Below are positions 9,874 to 19,708 of a DNA stretch of 64,000 bases, piece by piece. Position 1 is the stretch's first letter, and every line of letters starts with the position of its first letter. Origin of the DNA: Exophiala sp. HKRS030. Its lineage: Eukaryota > Ascomycota > Eurotiomycetes > Chaetothyriales > Herpotrichiellaceae. The position numbers were made by a program, and so were the translations under genes. The notes under the pieces were generated by a model. It was not told the DNA's origin and did no database searches. It was given only the letters and a program-made list of their open reading frames with translations. The stretch covers positions 124,001-188,000 of the forward strand of contig JAHWDD010000008.1 of NCBI GenBank assembly GCA_023897205.1, in the 5' to 3' direction.

Positions 9874-12681
9874 ATGCCTCGACAAGCGCACGGAAGACCA
9901 TTGCAACCTGGCAAAGTACAACATTCAACCAGGAAGAGAACCGAAAAGAACCGAAAACTAAACGCCCTCGAGATTGCAGAACACGAGAACCCAGAACCGG
10001 TAAAAATCAGAAAACATCGACTCGGAGTGGTCGAGGACGATTCAGACGAGCCACATACCCGAGAAACTCTCGATGAACGGTCATCAAAGAGGAGAAGAGT
10101 GACTACAAACGATGAAGACGAGTCTGTAGATGAGGGTTCTGACCTCGAAGGCAACCGGTGGCATGTGGGCGTCGACGACGACGATGAGGACAGTGACATT
10201 GACAGTGAAGATGCCTTTGGTGCTAGTGATGAGGAGCGCTTTGCAGATTTCGCCTTTCGTGGTAGCACAAGTACAACTGCCCATCCCAAGAAAAAAAGAA
10301 GCCGCTCTGTCGCCGATGACTTAGATGAGAACGAGCGAGACGATGGCAAGGAGAACGAAAATGAAGATAGTGATGATCTCGGTGACGATGCAATTGACCT
10401 TGCTACTGCGTGGGACATGGACGATGAATCTGGATCTGATGTGGCTGGAAAGAAGAGAAAAGGCCATAATGCTCGCTCGGGCAGTGACGATGAGCACGAA
10501 GAGCACCCCGAATCTGAAGACGACGAAGATGAAGACGAAGACGAGGAGTCAGAAGACGAGGAGGATCAGAAGTCACTATTCTCCGTGTCTGACGAGGATG
10601 GTGATCATTCCCGTTTGCAGAACTTCGTGGAGGGACTTTCAAGCGGCCGGTCAGACACTGCAATGAGGCAGCGACGACTTCCCAGCAATCTGTCGGACAA
10701 GCCGTCGCAATTTGGAATAAGTGGCTCGAAGATATCAGCAGCAGATCTGATGCAATATATCAAGGACCCGCGCCAGAGGCAGTCACTCAAAATCCTTCAG
10801 AATAACGAGGAACAGGGCAATGAGGTTTATAAAGGCGGGATCCCTGGTAAACTTGCTCCCCCACTGGCGAAGCGCCAGCAAGACCGCCTTGACCGCGCGG
10901 CCGCATATGACGAGACAAAAAAAGAGCTGGGTAAATGGGTAGAGACTGTCAAGCAAAATCGCCGTGCGGAGCATCTTTCTTTCCCACTAGTCGATCCCGC
11001 GGCAAGTGGTGAGTTGACGAGCAGACAACTTGGACCGACCTCGAAGTCTCAACCTATGACTGCCTTGGAATCCACCATCCACGATATCATGAAGGAAAGC
11101 GGCATGTTGTCCAAAGAGCAGCGATCACTCGATGAGCAGGAGCAGGCTTACGAAGAGCTTCAGGAAAAGAAACTGCCACTTGAGGAAGTTCAGGCACGTC
11201 GAGCAGAGTTGAGAAAAGCAAGAGATTTGATGTTCCGAGAAGAGATTCGAGCCCGAAGAATCAAGAAGATCAAAAGCAAGTCTTATCGTCGGGTACACCG
11301 CAAGGAACGAGAAAAAGCCGAGCTGGAGCATCGGTCTTTGTTAGCCGCACAAGGCTTGATTGATTCCGACGAAGATCGTGAGAAGAATGATCGCCGCCGC
11401 GCCGAAGAGCGAATGGGGGCACGACACCGCGAAAGTAAGTGGGCAAAGAGCATCAAAGCCACGGGCAGAGCTGCTTGGGACGAGAACGCTCGACATAGTG
11501 TCACAGATCTTGCTCGTCGAGACGAGGAACTACGCAGACGAATTGAAGGCAAGATGGTGGGAGGCTCTGACGAAGACGATGTCGAATCGTCAGAGTCTGA
11601 CGAATATTCGGACTCAGAAGACGAAAGGGCTCGATTGGAAAACAAGCTCGAATCTCTCGATCATGACGCTCCAGCAAGCGTTGAATCTCGTCTTAACAAC
11701 ATGGCCTTTATGAGGAAGGCGGAAGCTTCGAGGAAAGCGGCCAATGACGAAGAACTCTATAGACTGCAACGAAGTTTGCAAGACGACGGCGAACACGGCG
11801 GATCGGATGATTCGGAAGCTGATTGGGAAGAGCCCAAGGGACGTTGGAAATTTGGCGGACAAGGCAAGGCTGAAATGCCACCAATTCAACACCCGGTCCA
11901 GAAGAGTGAATTCGAAGAACGTGAATCAGATGCTGAGAGAGAAGACGATGAGAATGGCGAGGAACAAATGGGACAAGCCAACGAAGGACGATCCTCCAAC
12001 TCTGCCATTACACCACTCATCTCAACGCAACCTCAACCCCTGGCGACCCCACGCCACAGCAAGGGAGCTAATGAGTCGACAACTTCTGGACCTATCGTAG
12101 CGAAGAATACTGGCCCACATCGTGCACCGAAGGAAGGAGCATTGCCTAGGAAGCAGACCGGTGTATCGCACATTGAACTTGATGGTTACACTAGCCCATC
12201 CGAATCCGAAAACGAGCAAGACGATCACGCTGCTCTTGCAAATGCCATATTTGCCGGTCCCGATGAAGTGGAGCAAGATTTTGCGAAGGAGAAGAATAAG
12301 GTGGAAGAGGAAGAGGGTGACCAGGTGATCGACAATGGCTTACCTGGATGGGGGAGCTGGGCTGGCGAGGGCATTAGCAAAAAAGTCCAAAACCGGGCCA
12401 AGGGACGGTTCGTTACCACCGTCAAAGGTGTGTCCAAGGACAAGCGACAAGATGCCAAATTGGATCGGGTAATCATCAACGAGAAGCGGGTGAAGCGGAA
12501 CGGAAAATATCTGGCCACCGAGTTGCCTCACCCATTCGAGTCGCGTCAGCAATATGAGCGATCTCTACGTCTGCCTCTTGGACCTGAATGGACCACGAAG
12601 AGTACCTTCCAGGATGCCACCAAACCAAGAGTCCTGACGAAACAAGGTATCATTCGCCCAATGGCCCGGCCGATGGTATAG
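9874..12681 (+). CDS. UTP14: U3 snoRNA-associated protein Utp14
   Basis: A nucleolar component of the small-subunit processome needed for 18S rRNA maturation; in yeast Utp14 activates the helicase Dhr1. One uninterrupted exon encodes 935 residues. The N-terminal 250 residues are very acidic with Asp/Glu/Ser runs. A Lys/Arg-rich central block contains the family signature KIKSKSYRRVHRKERE near residue 465. The C-terminal region has GWGSWAGEG near residue 825, another Utp14 hallmark, followed by a basic segment with RVIINEKRVKRNGKYL and the conserved LPHPFES. Family members are about 770-950 residues, so this looks full length. No intron is needed. Confidence 0.95.
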   Translation: MPRQAHGRPLQPGKVQHSTRKRTEKNRKLNALEIAEHENPEPVKIRKHRLGVVEDDSDEPHTRETLDERSSKRRRVTTNDEDESVDEGSDLEGNRWHVGVDDDDEDSDIDSEDAFGASDEERFADFAFRGSTSTTAHPKKKRSRSVADDLDENERDDGKENENEDSDDLGDDAIDLATAWDMDDESGSDVAGKKRKGHNARSGSDDEHEEHPESEDDEDEDEDEESEDEEDQKSLFSVSDEDGDHSRLQNFVEGLSSGRSDTAMRQRRLPSNLSDKPSQFGISGSKISAADLMQYIKDPRQRQSLKILQNNEEQGNEVYKGGIPGKLAPPLAKRQQDRLDRAAAYDETKKELGKWVETVKQNRRAEHLSFPLVDPAASGELTSRQLGPTSKSQPMTALESTIHDIMKESGMLSKEQRSLDEQEQAYEELQEKKLPLEEVQARRAELRKARDLMFREEIRARRIKKIKSKSYRRVHRKEREKAELEHRSLLAAQGLIDSDEDREKNDRRRAEERMGARHRESKWAKSIKATGRAAWDENARHSVTDLARRDEELRRRIEGKMVGGSDEDDVESSESDEYSDSEDERARLENKLESLDHDAPASVESRLNNMAFMRKAEASRKAANDEELYRLQRSLQDDGEHGGSDDSEADWEEPKGRWKFGGQGKAEMPPIQHPVQKSEFEERESDAEREDDENGEEQMGQANEGRSSNSAITPLISTQPQPLATPRHSKGANESTTSGPIVAKNTGPHRAPKEGALPRKQTGVSHIELDGYTSPSESENEQDDHAALANAIFAGPDEVEQDFAKEKNKVEEEEGDQVIDNGLPGWGSWAGEGISKKVQNRAKGRFVTTVKGVSKDKRQDAKLDRVIINEKRVKRNGKYLATELPHPFESRQQYERSLRLPLGPEWTTKSTFQDATKPRVLTKQGIIRPMARPMV

Positions 12682-13892
12682 TGAATGGCTTGTCGCAAGG
12701 ATACGTAGAGGGGGTGATGCAGCACAAGGAGCACCTAACGGCATGAATGATCAATCAATGATAGAACCAGACCCCGATATATCTTTCTAGAAGAGCGTGT
12801 AACTGGCGTTGAATGTTGTGGTGGCGGCGACTATTGAGGAGATTCGCCCATTTTGACACGCTTTGCCGAGATTGACCCATCGTCATTGAAATGTTCAAAA
12901 ACACCAACAACCTCAACAATACAATATAGTTCGCAATCAACCTTTCAGCCACCTCGTACACCAGGACTTCGATGAATTCTTCATCGCGATCTCTCGTCAC
13001 AATCATACAGGACTGTCGCTGGCACAGATCGCTTGGCTCTAAGCAACGGGTCTTGTCCTTCTACAAAACCTTCAAGACTCCAGATCAGCATGCTTTCTGC
13101 ACGGTAGTTCCTCCTGTCATCTATCGCGAGGCCCGACAATGACAGCATGGCCCGTTCCAGTCTTGAATGGTGGGAAAGAGCAGATGATCGTCGATGGAGG
13201 AAGGAGCAGAGCATCAACGGCGAGTGCAAAGACGATGGAGTCTTCTTCGTCAACCGTCTCAACCAGACACCCTCCTCCTCCTCTCTCACGTCGTCGACAG
13301 CCTCGTTATCCTTCCTACCTATCAGCTAACACCGCACTCCTCATCCTATAAATCCCTATCGTGCTATCGGTATCGCTGTTACTATCCTCAGAGACGAGTT
13401 AGCACGCCATTGTCTGATCTCCACCTCGAGCTCGAGCCTACGGTTGCATGGACTCACGGATCATGCCGTCCACCGTGCACATGTCTAGTCCAATGTCTAC
13501 AGCTCTGATCCTGGTATGCTTTGACACCTTCTCGAATTTTGGCCTGCCTGCAATAGCTCGATTCGGAAGTCTGTTGTCCCCCTCTAGTCGTCACCAGCTT
13601 CCAGCATTTATTACGGAGCAGGAGGACAAAATGGTGTCTCAACTGCTTCTAGGACATCTACACTTTGTGAACATCCAAGAATCTACCTGTTGCACCTATA
13701 ACGTGTCCATCAATAACTCTAGATACCAAAGAAATACCTGACATTCACAATTGGAGTCTGAAACATTGAACTCTTCTGCAATACCTCCCCCCTGCAGATC
13801 TCAACCACTCTCGCTACTGGCATTTTCCTGAATCAGTTCGATTCGCTACATGTGTAGCGAATCCAGATCCCAGACTCTCTTGCCCTCTCACT
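12682..13892. other. Long intergenic region
   Basis: About 1.2 kb without a supported gene. Short open frames near 12.8-13.0 kb (-) and 13.15-13.35 kb (+) have low-complexity Ser/Thr/Pro content and no family resemblance. Confidence 0.5.
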
Positions 13893-16800
13893 ATGCCCAG
13901 ACGATTTTGTCCAATTTTACTAACACTGTCACAGATTTTTCTTGCCGGAGCTCTACCCGCCGGCCCTCGTTTTATCAGTGAGTTGAATGATTTCCTGCTG
14001 ATCAGAGAGATCAGGCTTGGAATTTGCTACTGATATGTACTCCTGCGTTCAGATGCGCTGGGTCATCATTTCGAGGTTGGACCTCCCCTCTTCGCCTCAT
14101 TTCCTGACGGGAATCCTTTCACGAACCCTTTCACAACATACGTCTACACGCCGCATGCGTCAGCCACGGAGCCGCCGCCCGCCGCCTCGAGCCAGCCGGA
14201 TGCTGTCGCTCACGAAGAAGGCTCTTCCACCATCACGTTCGGCGATCCTCATCTGAGTGTCCAGACATTCACGGTGACGAGCCTGAATTCTTCGCAAATT
14301 CCTACCAGCACACTCGAAAACCAATCATCTTTGGCGCCTACAGGAGTAGGATTATCTCTCAACACTATTTGAACATCGCTGACAAGTATAGAGCATTATT
14401 ACTACACTTGAGACAGCAGGACATCCGCCGGTGCAGCCATTTCCTACCAGCGTCCCGTCTGTTACCTCGGCAACCATTCAGCCTCTTAATAGCACTGTTA
14501 GCTTTGGCAATGCAACGGCACCCACGTCCCAGAGTACCCTCACCGAGACCATCACTGTACCCCTGACAACGTTCGAGACAGTGGTTGTCACGCAAACTGT
14601 GACGACTATCGCGATCGAGACAACTGCTACCATCACCGCCGTAACAGTATTGAACACTACTGTGACATCTGGAGGAACAGTGATCGCGACTTCGACCGCT
14701 GGCACGACAGTCATAACAACAACGGGTACTGCGATTATAGAAACAACCTTGTCAGCATCCTCTGTAATCACCGGGACTTTGTCTACCACGTTGACCACGG
14801 ATACCCAACTTCCAAATCTCCCCACGGCTACTGCTTCATGCCTGCTCACCATGGGCTGTTATGGTCAGGACCTGTTTGAGCCGATTGCTATCGGGCAACC
14901 GCCAACAAACATACCGCAACAGGGAGGCCACCCTGTGCCACGACTGGGTATCACCAATATCACGGGACCCATTGAGACCAACAAATTCTACGAAAACTTT
15001 GTTCTGGGAAACCAGGACTTTCCAGCTTTCACGTTCCCGTATACTCTGGCGTGGAGCAAAGGAAGCGGCAACGCTCAGAGTTGGGGCATGGCCATCTCTC
15101 ATGTTGAACAGAGCCAGAAGGCGTTCGGTCCTCCCAATACGGCTATTCCAAACTCGCCAGACTCCTTTTATATCAATCCACTCGGCATTCAGTCCATGGT
15201 TCTATCCGCGGCGGAATTCGGAAGCAATACCATTCTCACAACTGATTCACTGCTGGCGTTCTCAGCAAATGTACATCTCTCGCCTGGGACTGGCTCTACC
15301 TCAGTACTCACCATGCCTCTGGTGCAGGGGATGGCTTTTATCACTGGTCAATACATCAACCTACAGCCAAATATCCAAAGCAGCGTCTTCTTCCGCAGTG
15401 TCTCGGCTGCTGGAGAGCCTAAACCTGGTATATTCAAGTACAGAATCACGCTTGAGGATGGTAAAGTTTGGCTTTTGTACGCACTTCCAAGCAATGGCAT
15501 TAACCCTAATTTCAAGCTCGTCTCAAGCACGTTGCTTCAAGGGCCCGCCAACTGGTATGGTGACATACAAATAAGCAAATTGCCTAATGATGGTCTTGAC
15601 TTCATCTATGATGACGCTGCAGGCACATGGCCCACGGCTGGACACATTGGTGGTCATGCCCAGGATGCGAAAGCTCAGTACAGCCTGTCATGGACAAAAG
15701 GCGGGCCATTTGCACAGAACTCGACTCTTGTCATGTTCGCTCTTCCTCATCATCTCCAGTCGTTTGCAGCCACCAGTCCAAAAACAGTGACGAATCTGAC
15801 CCTGGCCACCACCACCGTTGGAACTGCTACAGCGGTGATTGCAGATTACTGGGTCCTGGAGGAGGATGAGCTTCCGACATCTCTCGGTTTTGCACCCTGG
15901 AGACCTGCAGGCTCATCTGAATCAACCACGAGCTTGTCAGCAGCTGCAGTCGCGGCCATTCAGCAGGTCGCTGTCACGGAAGCCTCTCAAAACATGTCTG
16001 CCCAAACGAACCTTAACAGCATGTACTACTCCGGCAAGGCCCTGAGCAAGTTTGCAACGCTAGTCTATACAATGCACGATCTTGCTGATCAAGCTGACCT
16101 AGCCAAGACTGCGCTGCTCGAACTAGAGAGTTGCTTCGAAGTCTTCTCGAACAACCAGCAGCAATTCCCGCTACTATACGACACGGACTGGAGGGGCATC
16201 GTCTCGTCGGCAAGTTATGTGACTGGTGATGATGGTGTCGATTTTGGCAATTCTTATTACAACGACCACCATTTTCATTATGGATATTTCCTTCATGCTG
16301 CTGCTGTCATTGGCTATTTGGACCCTACCTGGCTCATCAAGAACAAGGACTATGTCAATGCATTGGCGCGGGACGTCTCAAATCCAAGCTCCCTGGACCA
16401 ATACTTCCCGGTGTTCAGATCCTTCGACTGGTACCATGGGCACTCATGGGCCAAAGGGCTCTTTGCTTCTGGAGATGGCAAAGATGAAGAGTCGTCTTCT
16501 GAGGATGCTATGTTTGCTTATGGCTTAAAGATGTGGGGCAAGACCATTGGCGACGCTTCCATGGAAGGTCGTGGCAACCTGATGCTGTCGGTCCTTGCAC
16601 GCAGCTTGCACAACTATTTCCTCATGACTTCTGATAATGTCAATCAGCCGGCGCAATTCATTGGCAACAAGGTAACGGGGATTCTGTTCGAGAACAAAGC
16701 CGACCATACAACCTACTTTGGAACCGACTTCAGTTATATTGAAGGGTAAGTTGTGCCAGTCTCACCCGTGGAGCTTTTTACTGACACGATATAGCATTCA

Positions 16801-17172
16801 TATGATCCCGGTGATGCCTTTCTCAACTTTGACACGAACTCGTAGGTTTTGACCTATCTTTCATTTTCACAGATCCAACTAATGTGTTGTAGAGCAATTT
16901 GTGGCTGAAGAGTGGACAACTTACTTTGCAAATGGTGCGACAAGGGACGCCGCTAATATTACAGGAGGGTGGAAAGGTGAGTCCCCTGGTAGCTCTATAG
17001 GACACAGGGCTAATGACTTTCAGGTATTGTATATGCAAACTTTGCCAACATTAACCCGAGCGCAGCATACAACTTCTTTACGCAGGACAATTTTGATATG
17101 AGCTGGATCGATGGAGGAGCTTCTCGAACGTGGTACATTGCACTGAGTGCCATGCTGGGAGGGTCTCCGTGA
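13893..17172 (+). CDS. ENG1: GH81 endo-1,3-beta-glucanase, secreted
   Basis: Cleaves beta-1,3-glucan of the cell wall, for example at septa during cell separation. Six exons (13893-13977, 14053-14345, 14392-16745, 16795-16841, 16893-16976, 17024-17172) join in frame to 1003 residues. The short first exon encodes a hydrophobic signal peptide (ILLTLSQIFLAGALPAGP). A Ser/Thr/Val-rich stalk of about 110 residues follows, encoded near 14.52-14.85 kb. The GH81 domain then runs to the C-terminus, with FEPIAIGQPP, NKFYENFVLGNQ, YNDHHFHYGYFLHAAA, FDWYHGHSWAKGLF and DGKDEESSSEDAMFAY, which include the acidic catalytic region. The last three small exons restore the family-typical GIHM...QQFVAEEW and GG(A)SRTWYIAL ending. 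Without these introns the protein would stop about 94 residues early. Confidence 0.94.
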
Positions 17173-17628
17173 TCGATAGCGGAACTAACGATTGACGAGC
17201 AAATGTTTTACTCTTTTTTGATTACGCTTAGCGACAGGGAAGAACAGAACAGGGGAACGGTAACAACATTGGCGTAGAGGTACGGCGTTCAATATTACCT
17301 GGGCAAAGGCGTAGGTCTGGATTGATTGTACACAAGGCTTCGAGATATTGGGCCTCTGGAAAGGCACTGGTCAGCAACAAAATCTGGCGCCGATCATAGG
17401 TGGATAGTTTCTAGTGAAATACACTTGAGAACCTATTTTTCCTGACTATAACAATTGTATCGTATTTGTGTAAATTTTCTGTCGTTATTTGTGCTATTGG
17501 GATAGGTTGATGGTCACAAGCCGTCGAGGTTCAGCGACGAGCACGGCGCAAGATGTTCTCAATAGCAAGAAGCCCCCTTGACCAAGTCATTATGGCTTAT
17601 ACTGGAAGTTAGTAAGTTTTCCAAGCCC
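17173..17628. other. Convergent 3' flanks
   Basis: Lies between the tail-to-tail glucanase and LYR-protein genes. AT-rich, and no gene is seen. Confidence 0.5.
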
Positions 17629-18855
17629 TCATGATGCAAACAATAAATCACTCTGGCTTTGCGTTATTGGGCTAGTGAGCTTGGAGGTTTCATATCGCTC
17701 GCGAGTCAAGGCATCGTCCCAGTGGAAAGCGAGAAGGTTATTATTTTGTGGACGATTCTTGCCGTGAGGTTCGCTGGTGGTGGCGGTGGGGGTGGTGTTG
17801 AGTTTGACGAAGGGGGTCTGCTTGAGCACGGAGCGCGAGAGGAGGTGACGGAGGAGACGGGGGGTCATTTTGTGTGGACGACCGTCGGTATAATCCTTGA
17901 ATCGAATTCCCGGTTTGGGACCCTCCAGGATCACCTCGGCTTGTCTGTCCGCCTCTTCTGCGTTTTGGAGTTCCTCGGACCTCTGGGCTCGCGGTCGTCG
18001 TAGTCTGCGTTGTGGAATGGCCGGGAACGGTGTCTTGCCGCTCACCAGGTCGTGGAGGGTTTTGTATTCCTCCCCGGGCAAAGGTGGGAGGGCAGCTCCG
18101 ACGACGTTGGCTCGGTACCATTCTCGCTTGAGGTTCTTGACTCGGCTGGGGGGGAGGGGAGTTCCCCAGATGGTTGTGGGCGGGGAAGGCTTGAAGCTCG
18201 GTTTGACCTTGTTGGACGGACGATTTGAACGGTCGAATTTGGATTGTTCGGCGGCCTGGGAAACAAGCAAGGCTCGCATGTTGGGTGAAATGTCGTACTT
18301 GGCAAGTTGGGAGGAGAAGTAGGCTTCGCGACGGGGTGAGAGGACAGGGAGGGTCGTCGATTCTGGCTTGTTATCGCTTTTCTTTCCTTGGTTTGTCTGC
18401 TGACGAGACGGCGTTTTTCCCTCTGGGCCTATCCCAGCACCTGTACCATTGTTTGGGTCCGACTTGGACCCGAATGGTTGATCCGAGACTTGTGCATCGT
18501 CCCGAGATACTGGAATTGATAGCCATGGTTCGAGGAGGGCGTATCGTCTAGGTCCTATACGGCCATAGGTCATCCGCATGACCTTCTCGACGTGTGCCGT
18601 GTAGCCTTCATTTGCGCGGCGGAGAGACGACAGAAACTTGCGGCCTCGGTGGAGGAGTTTCGTCCGTCGGTCAAAGGTAAGGGAGTTGCCGGACCGAGAT
18701 TTGGGTTCTTCATGGTTGTTCTGAGAGTATTTGGGTAGGTAACGTCGGAAGGAGGTGGTGATGTGGGATTTGATAAAGGTGCGGCATTGTGGTAAGGGAA
18801 GATAGGTGGCTTCCCGGAGAAGGGAGCGGTAGAGGTGGATTGGGTTTGTGGTCAT
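17629..18855 (-). CDS. LYR-motif protein (complex I LYR / Cup1-like N-terminal domain)
   Basis: A single exon of 408 codons. The N-terminus has the LYR tripeptide at residues 8-10 (IHLYRSLLREATYLP), followed by a phenylalanine and a basic amphipathic segment with FRRY, as in the LYRM superfamily of small mitochondrial adaptor proteins. LYR proteins bind acyl carrier protein and assist respiratory-complex or Fe-S assembly. Most are only about 80-120 residues; here a long basic, Pro-rich tail continues for about 300 residues. A further conserved-looking block, RMTYGRIGPRRYALLEPW, lies near residue 95-110. A mitochondrial location is inferred from the family. Function beyond the LYR domain is unknown. 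The gene is head-to-head with the APSES factor. Confidence 0.75.
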   Translation of the reverse strand: MTTNPIHLYRSLLREATYLPLPQCRTFIKSHITTSFRRYLPKYSQNNHEEPKSRSGNSLTFDRRTKLLHRGRKFLSSLRRANEGYTAHVEKVMRMTYGRIGPRRYALLEPWLSIPVSRDDAQVSDQPFGSKSDPNNGTGAGIGPEGKTPSRQQTNQGKKSDNKPESTTLPVLSPRREAYFSSQLAKYDISPNMRALLVSQAAEQSKFDRSNRPSNKVKPSFKPSPPTTIWGTPLPPSRVKNLKREWYRANVVGAALPPLPGEEYKTLHDLVSGKTPFPAIPQRRLRRPRAQRSEELQNAEEADRQAEVILEGPKPGIRFKDYTDGRPHKMTPRLLRHLLSRSVLKQTPFVKLNTTPTATTSEPHGKNRPQNNNLLAFHWDDALTRERYETSKLTSPITQSQSDLLFAS

Positions 18856-19708
18856 TCCATCGTTCTTGTTATTGTATGAGAACTTGATGTGATGTGGACT
18901 TGGATAGAATGAGAATGAGGCGCAAATTGATCTACTCGTCGTGGGCTTTTGCAGACAATCAATGCATTTGCACGTCGTAGTGAAATTATGTCGGCGTACC
19001 TACCTCTGCAGACTCAAGTGTCGACGCTACAGTCCTTGGTGTCTACTTAGCGCCTAGTTAGAAGGCTGTCTGTCTAGACGCGGTTGTCGAGGGCGAAAGG
19101 GAAAGTGGGGAAGCTGCGAGTCCTTCCTTCACGCGTTTTAGCCACACGAAATCCAAGGACGTGATTAATGACAATCTCGCCGACAAACGAAGCTCAGGCC
19201 GACATCCTTTTTTGCGATAGCATTGCAAGTCGCGACTGTCGCATTGCATAGTCACGGACTGCTTACGACATACCAAACAAAGTCGTCAGGGTTTTTTTTG
19301 GATGTTCCCCTGGCCTTGAACTGACTGACTGACCCGAGGCGCCAAATGAACACCTGAGCAAATCCCTGTCCCGAACAAGCCACTTTCACTTCCCCCCTTC
19401 CCTATCGCAGTCAAGACCAGTGCGACATTGAGAATTGCGGGCACAGCGATCGGCCATTACGATCTCACAACACACAGAAACAAAAAACAATTCAATTGTC
19501 GCAGTCGCAATTGGACAACGACCTTGTTTGTTCGCGATAGCTGGACCACCGCAGCCTCGCTTCCTCAACTATCTCCTTAATTGATAGTCTCTCCGATAGC
19601 GCAAGTGCAATTGCGCCCGATATGTCCTGACCAAGAGAACCAAGACAAAACCTCCTCAGACCTTACGACAAGAGACAATCAATACCGACGGTCAAAAAAA
19701 AGCAAACA
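18856..19708. promoter_or_regulatory. Bidirectional promoter, LYR gene / APSES factor
   Basis: 853 bp between divergent starts. It is rich in short runs such as TTGTCGCAGTCGCAATTG near 19.49 kb and repeated GCAATTG/CGATAG words. A long 5' UTR for the APSES gene is likely. No ORF of interest is present. Confidence 0.4.

Noticed and set aside
9804..10418. A 204-codon Ser-rich minus-strand gene
   Set aside because: It is the antisense shadow of the acidic Asp/Glu/Ser tracts of UTP14.
13139..13508. Small plus-strand genes upstream of the glucanase
   Set aside because: Overlapping frames with low-complexity Ser/Leu content; no start context, motif or intron support.
14478..14852. A 124-codon Val-rich minus-strand gene
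   Set aside because: It is the antisense of the Thr/Val-rich stalk of the GH81 glucanase.
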